Shown here: positions 16,153 to 25,349 of the stretch, piece after piece
Position numbering within the stretch: position 1 is the stretch's first letter
Layout: the number at the start of each line of letters is the position of its first letter
Assembly (NCBI GenBank): GCA_017355425.1
Contig: CP070233.1
Coordinates: 3,885,501 to 3,949,500, forward strand
Length of the DNA stretch: 64,000 nt
DNA from: Dolichospermum sp. DET69
GTDB lineage: Bacteria; Cyanobacteriota; Cyanobacteriia; Cyanobacteriales; Nostocaceae
Reading direction: 5' to 3'
The notes under the pieces: model-generated
What the model was told of the DNA's origin: nothing
Databases searched by the model: none
Seen by the model: the letters and a program-made list of their open reading frames with translations, nothing else
Translations under genes and position numbers: made by a program

Positions 16153-17358
16153 TCACCCAGAAACAGAAACTTCCGATTGATAGCAAATTCCAGCTTCCTT
16201 GAATCTTTGTAAAGCTTCACCCAAGCGATCGCAATCTGCAATTAAACTAATTCTCACATAGCCTTCACCACCTACGCCAAAGGCATTACCAGGAGTCAGA
16301 ACCACACCCGTTTGCTGGAGAACGTGCAAAGCAAAATCTGTAGAATTCATCCCCACAGGACATTTTATCCACAAATACATAGTTGCTTCAGTTTTGGGAA
16401 TATTCCACCCCAACTTACCCAAACCGTCAATTAGAAAATCTCGACGAGTGCGGTAACGTTGCTGCACTTCATGTAAATAACTATCAGGAAGTTGCAAAGC
16501 TGTTTCTGCCGCAGTTTGCAAAGCCGAAAAAATGCCATAATCTAAATTGGTTTTTAGTGTCCGCAAACCTTGGATAACGTGACGGTTGCCAACTACAAAC
16601 CCAACGCGCCAACCTGCCATATTATAGGTTTTGGAGAGAGTGTGAAACTCTACACCAATCTCCTTTGCACCAGGAATTTCTAATAAGCTAGTAGGTTGAT
16701 AACCATCAAAAGCTAATTCTGCATAACATAAATCATGGACTAAAAGAATTTCATATTTCCGTGCAAACGCCACAATTTCCTCAAAAAATTCACGGGGGGC
16801 TGTGGCTGCGGTAGGATTACTAGGATAATTAAAATAGAGGATTTTGGCTTTTCTAGCCACTTCGTCGGGAATAGCCGCTAAATCAATTAACCAGTTATTT
16901 TCTTCTTTAAGAATTAAATTGTGAACTACTCCCCCAGCAATAATCGGTCCACGAAAATGCACAGGGTAAGATGGTGAAGGTACTAATACAGTATCACCAG
17001 GATTAATATAGGCGATCGCTAAATGTCCCAAACCTTCCTTAGAACCCAGTAAAGGTAAAGCCTCACTATCAGGATCAAGTGTCACACCATAACGGCGATG
17101 ATACCATTGAGTAATAGCTTTACGGAAACTAGCAGTTCCTTCAAAAGGTGGATAACCGTGATTAGCTGGATTTTGCAAAGCTGCTATTGCGGCTTCTATT
17201 ACAGGTTGAGGTGTAGGACCATCAGGATTTCCCATACCCAAATCAATCAAATCTAGTCCCTGTTCTCTAGCCTTAGCCTTTAATTCATCCAAACGGGCAA
17301 ACACATAAGGTGGCAATTTTCGGATCCGTTCTGCGGGAGTAATCCAACTCAAACTCAT
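16153..17358 (-). CDS. PLP-dependent aminotransferase (aspartate/alanine aminotransferase class I)
   Basis: A 401-residue fold-type I aminotransferase. It has DLGMGNPDGPTPQPVIEAA, the PLP-contacting FNYPSNPTAATAP and HDLCYAELAFDG, the Schiff-base Lys in HTLSKTYNMAGWRVGF and the Arg that binds the substrate carboxylate near the end (GYVRISLI). The class includes aspartate, alanine and LL-diaminopimelate aminotransferases; I cannot fix the substrate. I place the start at MSLSWITPAERI (ATG 17356-17358), because the longer frame adds a Pro-rich stretch encoded by a repeat-like sequence. The dehydrogenase gene lies upstream on the same strand. Confidence 0.92.
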   Translation of the reverse strand: MSLSWITPAERIRKLPPYVFARLDELKAKAREQGLDLIDLGMGNPDGPTPQPVIEAAIAALQNPANHGYPPFEGTASFRKAITQWYHRRYGVTLDPDSEALPLLGSKEGLGHLAIAYINPGDTVLVPSPSYPVHFRGPIIAGGVVHNLILKEENNWLIDLAAIPDEVARKAKILYFNYPSNPTAATAPREFFEEIVAFARKYEILLVHDLCYAELAFDGYQPTSLLEIPGAKEIGVEFHTLSKTYNMAGWRVGFVVGNRHVIQGLRTLKTNLDYGIFSALQTAAETALQLPDSYLHEVQQRYRTRRDFLIDGLGKLGWNIPKTEATMYLWIKCPVGMNSTDFALHVLQQTGVVLTPGNAFGVGGEGYVRISLIADCDRLGEALQRFKEAGICYQSEVSVSG

Positions 17359-17472
17359 TCTTTTACCTCGAATAGAAATAGGGGACGGGGGAGCAGAAAG
17401 AGGCAAGGGTGCAGGGGGCAGGGGGAATATTTTCTTACCCATTACCTATTACCTATTACCTATGACTTATTT

Positions 17473-18621
17473 TTAATTTTTAATTTTTAATTGACTTGGT
17501 GCAGTAGTAGAAATCATTGCGGCCATCAATTGTTCCACCGCTACAGTAAACGGTAACCGATGGATATCAGAATTAGGTTCTAAACTAATTTCTGCTGCTG
17601 TTTGTAACTCAACCAGAGTGATATTACCTAATCCCAAATCTGCTAATTTTTGGGGTAATCCAATCTCTGCATAGAACTTCAACAATTGTTGTCTTGCTGA
17701 CGTTGCTAGTTGATTTCCCTGGATCATTTCTTCTAACCGCAGTTGTACTAGGATACCATAAGCGACCTTTTCCCCGTGAATGCTACCATGTCCAGAAATA
17801 TGGGTTAAGCCATTATGAACTGCATGAGCCGCAACTGTGCGACATTGCGCCCCACCGAGTCCCCCAATTACCCCAGCTAGGAGTACAGTACAATCAACAA
17901 CTTCTTGCCAAATTTCGCTACCGGGAGACTGTAACGCAGCGGCGGACTTTTGTAATAAAATATCTCTTAAAACTCGCGCTTGTTGGACTGCGGCTATAAT
18001 TAGAGTCTGTTCTGAGTGTCCACTACTCACAGATGCTTCGTACCATTTAGCGATCGCATCTCCGATACCTGCCACTAAAGTCCGTTGGGGTGCAGTCTGA
18101 ATTAAATCATAATCCAAAATCAGCAAATCAGGACAGCGAGACAAAGCCACATCATACAAAAACGCCCCCGTTTCCGAATAGACATTAGACAGGGCTGTCC
18201 AGGCTGCACAGGTAGCCGCAGAAGTGGGAATTGTAACAACCGGTAATGTTAATTGATGAGCGACTAATTTAGCCGTATCTAAAGCTTTACCACCACCAAT
18301 ACCGATAATCATATCAGTTTTATGTTCCTTGGCGGCTTTGCGTAAAGTTTTCAGACTAGCTTCACAACAATCAGCACCATAAGAAATTAAGACAGGATGT
18401 AATTGTTGACATTGGAAAAGAGGTTGTAAACTCTCCTGACTAAGATTGAGAGTCTGATTTCCAGCAATAATTAACGGACGACTTCCCAACTTAGCTACTT
18501 CAGTCGCAACAGTTGATAACACACCCCCACCGCGAATTACCTTCCCAGGGGAAACGCTCAAACTCAAAAATGAGCTAGTGGTTTGAGTAGATAAAGTTTC
18601 AGTAGAATGTTGATTAGACAT
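17473..18621 (-). CDS. Iron-containing alcohol/glycerol dehydrogenase family protein
   Basis: A 382-residue enzyme of the metal-dependent glycerol/alcohol dehydrogenase fold. The NAD-binding GIGGGKALDTAKLVAH, the TIPTSAATCAAWTALSNVY segment and the metal-ligand region (DAIAKWYEA, later AHAVHNGLTHISGHGSIHGEKVAYG) are present, giving Asp and His ligands. Glycerol dehydrogenases are the nearest relatives by layout; the cyanobacterial substrate is unknown. Start MSNQHSTETLS; an ATG two codons earlier is also possible. It lies upstream of, and may be co-transcribed with, the aminotransferase. Confidence 0.85.
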   Translation of the reverse strand: MSNQHSTETLSTQTTSSFLSLSVSPGKVIRGGGVLSTVATEVAKLGSRPLIIAGNQTLNLSQESLQPLFQCQQLHPVLISYGADCCEASLKTLRKAAKEHKTDMIIGIGGGKALDTAKLVAHQLTLPVVTIPTSAATCAAWTALSNVYSETGAFLYDVALSRCPDLLILDYDLIQTAPQRTLVAGIGDAIAKWYEASVSSGHSEQTLIIAAVQQARVLRDILLQKSAAALQSPGSEIWQEVVDCTVLLAGVIGGLGGAQCRTVAAHAVHNGLTHISGHGSIHGEKVAYGILVQLRLEEMIQGNQLATSARQQLLKFYAEIGLPQKLADLGLGNITLVELQTAAEISLEPNSDIHRLPFTVAVEQLMAAMISTTAPSQLKIKN

Positions 18622-18746
18622 GATCACTATTTTGCCAAAACTATTGATATTTCTTAATGAAATTTTAAAATAATCCTTATTGTAGTATAGATGACAGAAA
18701 AAATGTACAGCAGGGAATTGGTAATAGCTAATTTTTCCCCTGACCC

Positions 18747-19004
18747 CTACTCCACAGCCTCCAAAGCCTTTAAAGTTAATATTTCCGACTGACTTAACCC
18801 CTTCACCCCCTGAATCTTCAACCCTACATATAATTTATGGTCAAAGGTGGCGATACAGTCCCCAGTTCGGACATTCCATAGTTTCACCGTTTCATCATAA
18901 CTACCACTAGCCAAGGTCAGACCATCTCCACTCCAGGCTACTGACCTAACAGAACTATTATGATCCTCTAAAGTTTTTAGATAGGTATGGGCGTATTGCA
19001 ACAC
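18747..19004 (-). pseudogene. C-terminal remnant of a WD40-repeat protein
   Basis: Eighty-five residues encode a single WD40 blade ([20 protein letters not shown], then [16 protein letters not shown]) followed by a tail, [20 protein letters not shown] and LKALEAVE. That tail is the usual C-terminus of large NB-ARC/WD40 proteins in Nostocales. One blade cannot fold as a propeller, so this is the 3' end of a deleted gene. The region 19005-19254 upstream has a GCGTAGCGTGGCGTAAGCC-type repeat and no gene. Confidence 0.7.
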
Positions 19005-19254
19005 ACCCTTACTTTGGTTATTATACTTTGGTTATTAGCCCTGAAATATGGCTTACGCCACGCTACGCTATCATTTCTGGACGGGTGTGGAAGCCAACAG
19101 ATAAGCTATTTTTAACTTAATATTTTTTGTCAATAGGTAAGTCGTATATTAGTGTATCAAGATAATAGACGAAATAAAAATTTCTCACCAGCCAAAAAAA
19201 TCAGTAACGGGTAAAGGGAATGAGTAATAAATATTCCCCCTACCCTAGAAATCC

Positions 19255-19776
19255 CTAAGCCGTAGGTTTTGGTAATGAAGCAAACTTATCCAAATAAACT
19301 TCAATCGCCATTTCTGAATCTTCACGACTAACTAAAGTCCGGTTTACTTGACCCAAGTACAGAGGTATAGATAACCCTATTTCTGGGTGGATAATGGTGC
19401 GGGCGCGAACTGTCAGTTGACTATTACCATTTGCACCTAAGCGACCATAGGAATAGAGATTACTAGCTGCTTGACGTAAAGTTGCTTCTAATTCTGTAGG
19501 AGTGATTTTTGGTGTAACTGCAATTACTGTTTGGTTAGAACCGTTGTCATAAACCAGGGTATACTTCATAGCACCGGGAATAATTGTGCGACTCAGAGGT
19601 ACGAGGGAAAGTGAAAATAACCCCCCTGTCAGTACCAGCATAAAGCCAGTTGCACCCACCAACCGAAAGCGGAAGCCCCATTTGACAATAAAAGCCAAGA
19701 TTGTCAGGACTGCAAATACTATTGTGGCAATACCACACCATTGAGTGTATTGCAGAAAATTAGCTGTACTAGGCAT
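19255..19776 (-). CDS. ycf51: Ycf51 family protein
   Basis: A 173-residue protein with two N-terminal membrane segments (about 15-32 and 38-60) and a soluble domain containing YTLVYDNGSNQTVIAVTPKI. It fits the Ycf51/DUF2518 family, conserved in cyanobacteria and some plastids, function unknown. The start MPSTANFLQYTQW is 23 bp from a conserved CTTACCGG hairpin leader shared with the pspA-like gene. Confidence 0.75.
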   Translation of the reverse strand: MPSTANFLQYTQWCGIATIVFAVLTILAFIVKWGFRFRLVGATGFMLVLTGGLFSLSLVPLSRTIIPGAMKYTLVYDNGSNQTVIAVTPKITPTELEATLRQAASNLYSYGRLGANGNSQLTVRARTIIHPEIGLSIPLYLGQVNRTLVSREDSEMAIEVYLDKFASLPKPTA

Positions 19777-19798
19777 AAGGTTTTAATTACGGACATTA

Positions 19799-20172
19799 CA
19801 AGAATAACCGGTAAGTGTAAAGCTCAGTCCCTTTAAGGCTGAGATATAAGCGACTTGAGTGACTTTAGTCACGTAAAAAATTGATTGGTCGCAGTAGATG
19901 TTATATAATTATGGGGACTACTAAATTTAAGTATAACTAAACAACGTAAAAACTTAACTAGATTGGTTAAGTGCGTAGTCATACCTAACGGTATTGCAGT
20001 TTAGGAAAGCTAAATTTAGTAAAAAATAAAATGCCAAAATCGAGTACGGTAGGGCATACCGGAATTAACGCTTTAGGAGAATCGACCTCTATTTTTGTTG
20101 GAGTAATCCTGTTTAAACAAGTCGGCTCATTGATTAAAGAATCTCAGTGCCTAAAGACGCTGAGAGTGTCAA
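19799..20172 (+). mobile_element. Internally deleted IS200/IS605-type element with TnpB 3' remnant
   Basis: From 20031 the frame MPKSSTVGHTGINALGEST resembles the C-terminal tail of cyanobacterial TnpB, whose 3' end overlaps its guide RNA. It ends in AAGAATCTCAGTGCCTAAAGACGCTGAGAGTGTCAA, a hairpin plus GAGTGTCAA of the kind that closes the right end of these elements. The segment from 19799 has a CTCAG hairpin (CTCAGTCCCTTTAAGGCTGAG) and GTGACTTTAGTCAC and may be the left end. The transposase core is gone. Identification is by remembered family signatures. Confidence 0.5.
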
Positions 20173-20209
20173 CATCTTACCTATCAGCAAGACCAGATTT
20201 TTATGTAAA

Positions 20210-20244
20210 ACAAAAACACCCCCCATTTCTGGAGGGTGTTTTTG
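20210..20244 (-). terminator. psbA terminator (left copy)
   Basis: On the minus strand, AAAAACACCC and GGGTGTTTTT pair around a short loop, and a T-run follows, 30 bp past the psbA stop. The same 35-bp sequence sits after the second psbA at 22290-22324, with the flanks ATTTTTATGTAAAAC and GTAATTAAGCTATTAAC also shared. So the 3' flank was part of the gene duplication. Confidence 0.85.
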
Positions 20245-20273
20245 TAATTAAGCTATTAACAAAGCTTTAATTA

Positions 20274-21356
20274 TTAACCGTTGATTGCAGGAGCAGTCAA
20301 AGCAACAGGAGCAACTTCACTAGCAGCTAAGTCTAGGGGGAAGTTGTGAGCGTTACGCTCGTGCATTACTTCCATACCCAAGTTAGCGCGGTTGATTACA
20401 TCAGCCCAGGTAGCTACAACGCGACCTTGAGAATCAATGATGGATTGGTTGAAGTTGAAACCGTTCAAGTTGAACGCCATTGTGCTAACGCCCAAAGCGG
20501 TGAACCAAATACCAATTACTGGCCATGCAGCGAGTAAGAAGTGTAGTTGACGGCTGTTGTTAAAAGAAGCGTATTGGAAAATCAAGCGACCGAAGTAGCC
20601 GTGAGCTGCAACGATGTTGTAGGTTTCTTCTTCTTGACCGAACTTATAACCGTAGTTTTGAGATTCGGTTTCAGTTGTTTCCTTAACTAAGGAAGAAGTT
20701 ACCAAAGAACCGTGCATTGCAGAGAACAAAGAACCACCGAATACACCAGCTACACCCAACATATGGAAGGGGTGCATCAGAATGTTGTGTTCAGCTTGGA
20801 ACACGATCATGAAGTTGAATGTTCCGGAGATACCCAAAGGCATACCGTCGGAGAATGAACCTTGACCAATTGGGTAAATCAAGAATACTGCGGTTGCTGC
20901 TGCTAAAGGTGCAGAGAAAGCTACGCAGATCCAAGGACGCATACCTAAACGGTAAGAAAGTTCCCACTCACGACCTAAGTAGCAAGCTGCACCGATCAAG
21001 AAGTGGAAAACTACCAATTGGTAAGGACCACCGTTATACAACCACTCATCTAAGGAAGCTGCTTCCCAGATTGGGTAGAAGTGCAAACCGATAGCGTTAG
21101 AAGAAGGAACAACTGCACCAGAGATGATGTTGTTTCCGTACATTAAAGAACCTGCAACTGGCTCACGGATACCGTCAATGTCAACGGGAGGCGCAGCGAT
21201 GAAAGCGATGATGAAGCAGGTGGTAGCAGCTAACAGGGTAGGAATCATGAGAACGCCGAACCAACCGATATAAATCCGGTTGTCGGTGCTGGTGATCCAT
21301 TCACAAAAGTTATCCCATACGTTAGCACTTTCGCGCTGTTGTAAAGTTGTGGTCAT
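20274..21356 (-). CDS. psbA: Photosystem II D1 protein (copy 1)
   Basis: D1 binds P680, pheophytin, plastoquinone QB and most Mn4CaO5 ligands in the thylakoid membrane. The protein is the normal 360 residues. Glu130 (CYLGRE) is the high-light-type residue, Tyr161 is in FLIYPIG and Asp170 in FSDGMP. His190 (QAEH), His332, Glu333 and His337 (MHERNAH) are in place. The C-terminal tail after Ala344 is [16 protein letters not shown] and would be cut by CtpA. It differs from copy 2 at three residues I can see: Asn16, Ala287 and Ser346 here. Preceded by a -35/-10 promoter at 21417-21445, terminator at 20210-20244. Confidence 0.98.
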   Translation of the reverse strand: MTTTLQQRESANVWDNFCEWITSTDNRIYIGWFGVLMIPTLLAATTCFIIAFIAAPPVDIDGIREPVAGSLMYGNNIISGAVVPSSNAIGLHFYPIWEAASLDEWLYNGGPYQLVVFHFLIGAACYLGREWELSYRLGMRPWICVAFSAPLAAATAVFLIYPIGQGSFSDGMPLGISGTFNFMIVFQAEHNILMHPFHMLGVAGVFGGSLFSAMHGSLVTSSLVKETTETESQNYGYKFGQEEETYNIVAAHGYFGRLIFQYASFNNSRQLHFLLAAWPVIGIWFTALGVSTMAFNLNGFNFNQSIIDSQGRVVATWADVINRANLGMEVMHERNAHNFPLDLAASEVAPVALTAPAING

Positions 21357-21416
21357 GTGTTTATAATTGCGTTTGAGGTATGTATGTTTTGGTAGGTGTT
21401 TCTACCTTATGAACTT

Positions 21417-21445
21417 ATATTAAGCCTTATGTTTCGATTTGTAAA
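21417..21445 (-). promoter_or_regulatory. psbA copy 1 promoter
   Basis: On the minus strand TTTACA (21440-21445) and TAATAT (21417-21422) are separated by exactly 17 bp, about 60 bp before the ATG. The spacer starts AATCGAAAC, and the same TTTACAAATCGAAAC block is found in front of copy 2. This is a sigma-70-type promoter with a shared upstream half and a divergent -10/leader. Confidence 0.7.
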
Positions 21446-21636
21446 GGGGTTTTCGTAATATTTTTTAATAAATCTTTCTAACTGGGTAGTCCAAATCGCA
21501 ATAAGCTAGACAGAGTAAGGTTTTTAAGAATTATTTTTTTTGTAACGATTTTTGATTTTCTCGTAACCTAACTGATAACTGAATTCCTGGGTGCAAGCCT
21601 TGCACCCCTACTAATCAGCACTTGAGTTGCATATAA

Positions 21637-21924
21637 TAGACATCTGGTAAAAAAGAATGTAGAGACGTTCCATGGAACGTCTCTACAACCTATCTTCCGC
21701 ACCCTCAACTGTCACAATCGGTTTTTACTGTTTTTTATGATGAAATGAGGATGTATTGTATACCGAATCTCGATGAATTAACGGATACATGATGCCGACA
21801 AGGCATAATTTGTATCCAAAAATCAAGAGAAAATCAAGTGATAATACTATGTGACACCCCAGGGTGCGGAATGTGGGCTACAAGGGTTACGGGTCACGTA
21901 TATTTAATTTTTACCAGATGTCTA
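21637..21924. mobile_element. 288-bp miniature element, TA-flanked
   Basis: TAGACATCTGGTAAAAA at 21637 is matched by its exact complement at 21908-21924, and the outermost bases are TA at both ends, as expected for IS630/Tc1-type target duplication. Inside are a 28-bp perfect palindrome (21659-21686, GTAGAGACGTTCCA and complement) and an inner inverted repeat (TCCGCACCCT with AGGGTGCGGA). There is no coding capacity. It lies between psbA copy 1 and copy 2. Confidence 0.6.
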
Positions 21925-21982
21925 ATGAATTGCCAAAATGTTTGCTAGAACTGGATTTCCTGATATATAAATACTAGACAAG

Positions 21983-22008
21983 TAGGGGCGTATTGCAATA
22001 CGCCCCTA
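21983..22008. repeat. Perfect 26-bp palindrome, dispersed family
   Basis: TAGGGGCGTATTG and its complement form a perfect palindrome. The identical sequence recurs at 30928-30953 and near 59896-59922, with a variant at 25350-25375 (two changed bases). All copies are intergenic. No transcription-terminator T-run is attached. Confidence 0.75.
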
Positions 22009-22027
22009 GCAAGCAAAATTTGCAGTA

Positions 22028-22164
22028 ATGCAACTACCTTCGGGCAGAGGGAAAGTTAACGCTTGGGGAGAGAACCACCTCTGGCTTAGATACCGCAAGG
22101 GTTCTAAGTTAAGTGGACTCGTTGAACCAAGAATCTCAGCGGCTAAAGCCAGTGAGAGTGTCAA
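22028..22164 (+). mobile_element. IS200/IS605-type right-end remnant with TnpB tail
   Basis: The frame MQLPSGRGKVNAWGENHLWL followed by RISAAKASESVKFQ-like text resembles a decayed TnpB C-terminus. It is closed by AAGAATCTCAGCGGCTAAAGCCAGTGAGAGTGTCAA, the same hairpin-plus-GAGTGTCAA right end as at 20140-20172. No transposase core remains. The stretch 22165-22289 after it holds nothing I recognise. Confidence 0.5.
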
Positions 22165-22289
22165 ATTCCAACTGACGTTTAAACTCATGGAAACCACAAT
22201 CAGCTATAACTTGGGCTAATTTATGGTTAGCTAACATACCCGAAACGCACAAATTTTCTACTACTATTTTTGCGTGATTTTTATGTAAA

Positions 22290-22324
22290 ACAAAAACACC
22301 CCCCATTTCTGGAGGGTGTTTTTG
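22290..22324 (-). terminator. psbA terminator (right copy)
   Basis: Identical to the terminator of copy 1: an AAAAACACCC/GGGTGTTTTT stem with a trailing T-run on the minus strand, 30 bp beyond the stop codon of the second psbA. Confidence 0.85.
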
Positions 22325-22353
22325 TAATTAAGCTATTAACAAAGCTTTAATTA

Positions 22354-23436
22354 TTAACCGTTGATAGCAGGAGCGGTTAAAGCAACAGGAGCAACTTCCA
22401 TAGCAGCTAGGTCTAGGGGGAAGTTGTGAGCGTTACGCTCGTGCATTACTTCCATACCCAAGTTAGCGCGGTTGATTACATCAGCCCAGGTAGCTACAAC
22501 GCGACCTTGAGAATCAATGATGGATTGGTTGAAGTTGAAACCGTTCAAGTTGAACGCCATTGTGCTAACGCCCAATGATGTGAACCAAATACCAATTACA
22601 GGCCATGCAGCGAGTAAGAAGTGTAGTTGACGGCTGTTGTTGAAAGAAGCGTATTGGAAGATCAAGCGACCGAAGTAGCCGTGAGCTGCAACGATGTTGT
22701 AGGTTTCTTCTTCTTGACCGAACTTATAACCGTAGTTTTGTGACTCGGTTTCAGTTGTTTCCTTAACTAAGGAAGAAGTTACCAAAGAACCGTGCATTGC
22801 AGAGAACAAAGAACCACCGAATACACCAGCTACACCCAACATATGGAAGGGGTGCATCAAGATGTTGTGTTCAGCTTGGAACACGATCATGAAGTTGAAT
22901 GTTCCGGAGATACCCAAAGGCATACCGTCGGAGAATGAACCTTGACCGATTGGGTAGATCAAGAATACTGCGGTTGCTGCTGCTAAAGGTGCAGAGAAAG
23001 CTACGCAAATCCAAGGACGCATACCTAAACGGTAGGAAAGTTCCCACTCACGACCTAAGTAGCAAGCCGCACCGATTAAGAAGTGGAAAACTACCAATTG
23101 GTAAGGACCACCGTTGTACAACCACTCATCTAAGGAAGCTGCTTCCCAGATTGGGTAGAAGTGCAAACCGATAGCGTTAGAAGAAGGAACAACTGCACCA
23201 GAGATGATGTTGTTTCCGTACATCAGAGAACCTGCAACTGGCTCGCGGATACCGTCGATGTCAACGGGAGGCGCAGCGATGAAGGCGATGATGAAGCAGG
23301 TGGTAGCAGCTAACAGGGTAGGAATCATGAGAACGCCGAACCAACCGATATAAATCCGGTTGTCGGTGCTGGTGATCCATTCGCAAAAGCGATCCCATAC
23401 GTTAGCACTTTCGCGCTGTTGTAAGGTTGTTGTCAT
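22354..23436 (-). CDS. psbA: Photosystem II D1 protein (copy 2)
   Basis: A second 360-residue D1, tandem to copy 1 and nearly identical. All cofactor residues listed for copy 1 are kept, including Glu130 and Tyr161. The differences seen are Arg16 instead of Asn16, Ser287 instead of Ala287 and Met346 instead of Ser346; the last lies in the cleaved C-terminal extension. Both copies therefore encode high-light-type D1. Silent third-position differences are scattered, while the 3' flank is shared. Its promoter is at 23495-23523, and the 5' leader differs from copy 1, so the two may be regulated differently. Confidence 0.98.
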   Translation of the reverse strand: MTTTLQQRESANVWDRFCEWITSTDNRIYIGWFGVLMIPTLLAATTCFIIAFIAAPPVDIDGIREPVAGSLMYGNNIISGAVVPSSNAIGLHFYPIWEAASLDEWLYNGGPYQLVVFHFLIGAACYLGREWELSYRLGMRPWICVAFSAPLAAATAVFLIYPIGQGSFSDGMPLGISGTFNFMIVFQAEHNILMHPFHMLGVAGVFGGSLFSAMHGSLVTSSLVKETTETESQNYGYKFGQEEETYNIVAAHGYFGRLIFQYASFNNSRQLHFLLAAWPVIGIWFTSLGVSTMAFNLNGFNFNQSIIDSQGRVVATWADVINRANLGMEVMHERNAHNFPLDLAAMEVAPVALTAPAING

Positions 23437-23494
23437 TTTATGATTGCTTTATTTTCTTATGATATTGATAGGTGGTTTTGCCTATCTGTTAACT

Positions 23495-23523
23495 ATAGTA
23501 GAGGATGAGTTTCGATTTGTAAA
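23495..23523 (-). promoter_or_regulatory. psbA copy 2 promoter
   Basis: TTTACA (23518-23523) and TACTAT (23495-23500) are 17 bp apart on the minus strand. The spacer again starts AATCGAAAC, matching copy 1, but the rest of the spacer and the leader differ. The ATG follows about 60 bp downstream. Confidence 0.7.
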
Positions 23524-23571
23524 GATAATTAAAATTAGTATTAGTTATATTAGTTATATGTTTTCCTGATG

Positions 23572-23777
23572 TAGTCAGTAACTCAGGGCTTAAGCCACTG
23601 AGCTTGGAAGAGAAATTAACCAAGCTATACTGACCAGCCTAAGTCAAAACTTGACTACGTTATTGGAGTCACGACACCCACCGAATGCGTTCGCGCCAGC
23701 GTGCCCTCAGGCATAGCTAGTTCCCTGCTCTGTCATTTGCAATTAAACAGTTCTAAAGTCACTGGAATAGTGTTGCT
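23572..23777 (-). ncRNA. HEARO-like (IscB omega-RNA-like) remnant, leftward copy
   Basis: The reverse complement is similar over about 200 bp to 15367-15560: the 37-bp core (23716-23752) is identical and GTGTCGTGACTC, GGCTGGTCAG-like and GTTACTGAC segments follow in the same order. It begins right after the MBOAT stop codon and ends before any AGTAAGG-ATG junction, so an associated iscB gene is absent. The two copies share hairpin positions but differ in hairpin sequence, as expected if RNA structure were selected. Confidence 0.4.
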
Positions 23778-23778
23778 C

Positions 23779-25278
23779 CTAAAAATCAAAGTATATATAA
23801 GGTAAACTCCCTTCAGGAGCTAATAACCAAACTGCATAAAAGCATAAGGGGACAAAAACAATTTTGATAGGCCAGCTAAATTCTAATTTCATGCCTCGTT
23901 TAAAAGCATAGGAGATGCTCATTATTAAAGCTATGCCTATCAACAAACAAGAGAGTTGATATTGACTAATGTTTAAGGCTTCTACATAGACTTTTTCCGC
24001 AAATTGTTGATCACCCCCACGACCCCAAAGGTTTTGGATTACGAAAGCTGAGTCTTGGAGATTGGGAAGACGAAACCAAATCCAAGATGTGAAAACCATG
24101 ATTTGTGTTAAAAACCAAGCTAAAATCATTCCCAGAGGGTTTTGCCAAAATAAGTTAAGAATTGTCAAGCGATCGCTTAATACAGATGTGAGACGATGCA
24201 CTACTAAAGCGATACCATGCAATAGACCCCAAATAATAAAACCCCAAGCTGAACCGTGCCAGATACCAGCTACTAACATAACTATTAATAAATTTCCGCA
24301 GGTACGCATTAATCCGCGTCGAGAACCACCTAAAGGAAAGTAAAGATAATTACGCAACCAATCACCCAATGTTATATGCCAGCGGCGCCAAAAATCGGCA
24401 ATACTGGTGCTGAAGTAGGGAAAATCAAAATTTTCTGGTAAAACTAAACCAAACAGTAAAGCGCTACCCCGCGCAATATCTACATAACCATTAAAATCTA
24501 AATATAACTGTAAGCCGTAAGCAAAGGTAGCTAACCATAAATCGGTACTACCTGCTCTTTGTAAGTTGCCAAAACATAAATCTACAAATATCCCCAAATT
24601 ATCGGCGAAAATCCCTTTTTTAACTGCACCTCTAGCAATTAACCACAGTCCCTCAGCAACCCTATCAATGCTGGGAAATTTTAAGTGATCAAATTGAATT
24701 GCTAAATTATGATAACGAGTAATTGGACCAGAAATTAGTTTGGCGAAAAATAATTTATATGTGGCAAATTGGATAAATTTAGCAGCAGCAGGAGCGCCAC
24801 GATAAACATCTATCAAATAGGCTATACATTCAAATATAAAGAAAGAAATTCCTAAAGGTGCAACTAATTTAATTAATGATTCTGGTGAATTTGTCGGCTG
24901 ATTAAAAACCAAATTTAGAAAATTATTTATGTATTTAAACCCTAGAAGCATAAAAACATTAAAACCTATGCCAATTCCTAAAAGTTTGAGACGGCGTTGA
25001 TTCCAGTCAGCTTGAGCAAATTGCCATTCTTCGTTAGATAAATTCCAGTTTTGAGAATGTTTTCCTGGTGAAGTATTGCTGCCAATTTCCAACCCTAGAC
25101 GGAAGTTAATAAAAGTTAATGTTAGCAGTAATGGTAAATATTGAATGTGTAAAGATGCGTAAAAAACAAGACTAGCTATTAATAGTATCCATAATCTTAT
25201 ATTTGCTAAATTAACAGTCCAATAGATGCCTAAAACACTTAACAGAAACAGCCCATAAAAAATTGATATAAATTTCAT
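23779..25278 (-). CDS. MBOAT family O-acyltransferase (AlgI/DltB-like)
   Basis: A 499-residue polytopic membrane protein with around ten hydrophobic segments, beginning MKFISIFYGLFLLSVLGIYW. It has the MBOAT core: RGAVKKGIFADNLG, LYLDFNGYVDIARGSALL, FWRRWHITLGDWLRNYLYFP and the catalytic-type His341 in GIWHGSAWGF. AlgI-like members hand acetyl groups across the membrane for polysaccharide O-acetylation. The DUF1574 SGNH-like gene lies 300 bp upstream on the same strand, which matches the AlgI-AlgJ/X division of labour. The polymer acetylated is unknown. Confidence 0.92.
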   Translation of the reverse strand: MKFISIFYGLFLLSVLGIYWTVNLANIRLWILLIASLVFYASLHIQYLPLLLTLTFINFRLGLEIGSNTSPGKHSQNWNLSNEEWQFAQADWNQRRLKLLGIGIGFNVFMLLGFKYINNFLNLVFNQPTNSPESLIKLVAPLGISFFIFECIAYLIDVYRGAPAAAKFIQFATYKLFFAKLISGPITRYHNLAIQFDHLKFPSIDRVAEGLWLIARGAVKKGIFADNLGIFVDLCFGNLQRAGSTDLWLATFAYGLQLYLDFNGYVDIARGSALLFGLVLPENFDFPYFSTSIADFWRRWHITLGDWLRNYLYFPLGGSRRGLMRTCGNLLIVMLVAGIWHGSAWGFIIWGLLHGIALVVHRLTSVLSDRLTILNLFWQNPLGMILAWFLTQIMVFTSWIWFRLPNLQDSAFVIQNLWGRGGDQQFAEKVYVEALNISQYQLSCLLIGIALIMSISYAFKRGMKLEFSWPIKIVFVPLCFYAVWLLAPEGSLPYIYFDF

Positions 25279-25349
25279 TGTTTATTAATTGATGATTTTT
25301 AATTTGTGATTGGGAAGAAAGAATATAGGGATAGGAGTCACCAAATCAG

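Noticed and set aside
20819-21094. Rightward 91-residue frame inside psbA, present in both copies (also 22899-23174)
   Set aside because: It is antisense to the conserved D1 sequence and is preserved only because D1 is; Arg/Leu-rich composition is typical of such shadows.
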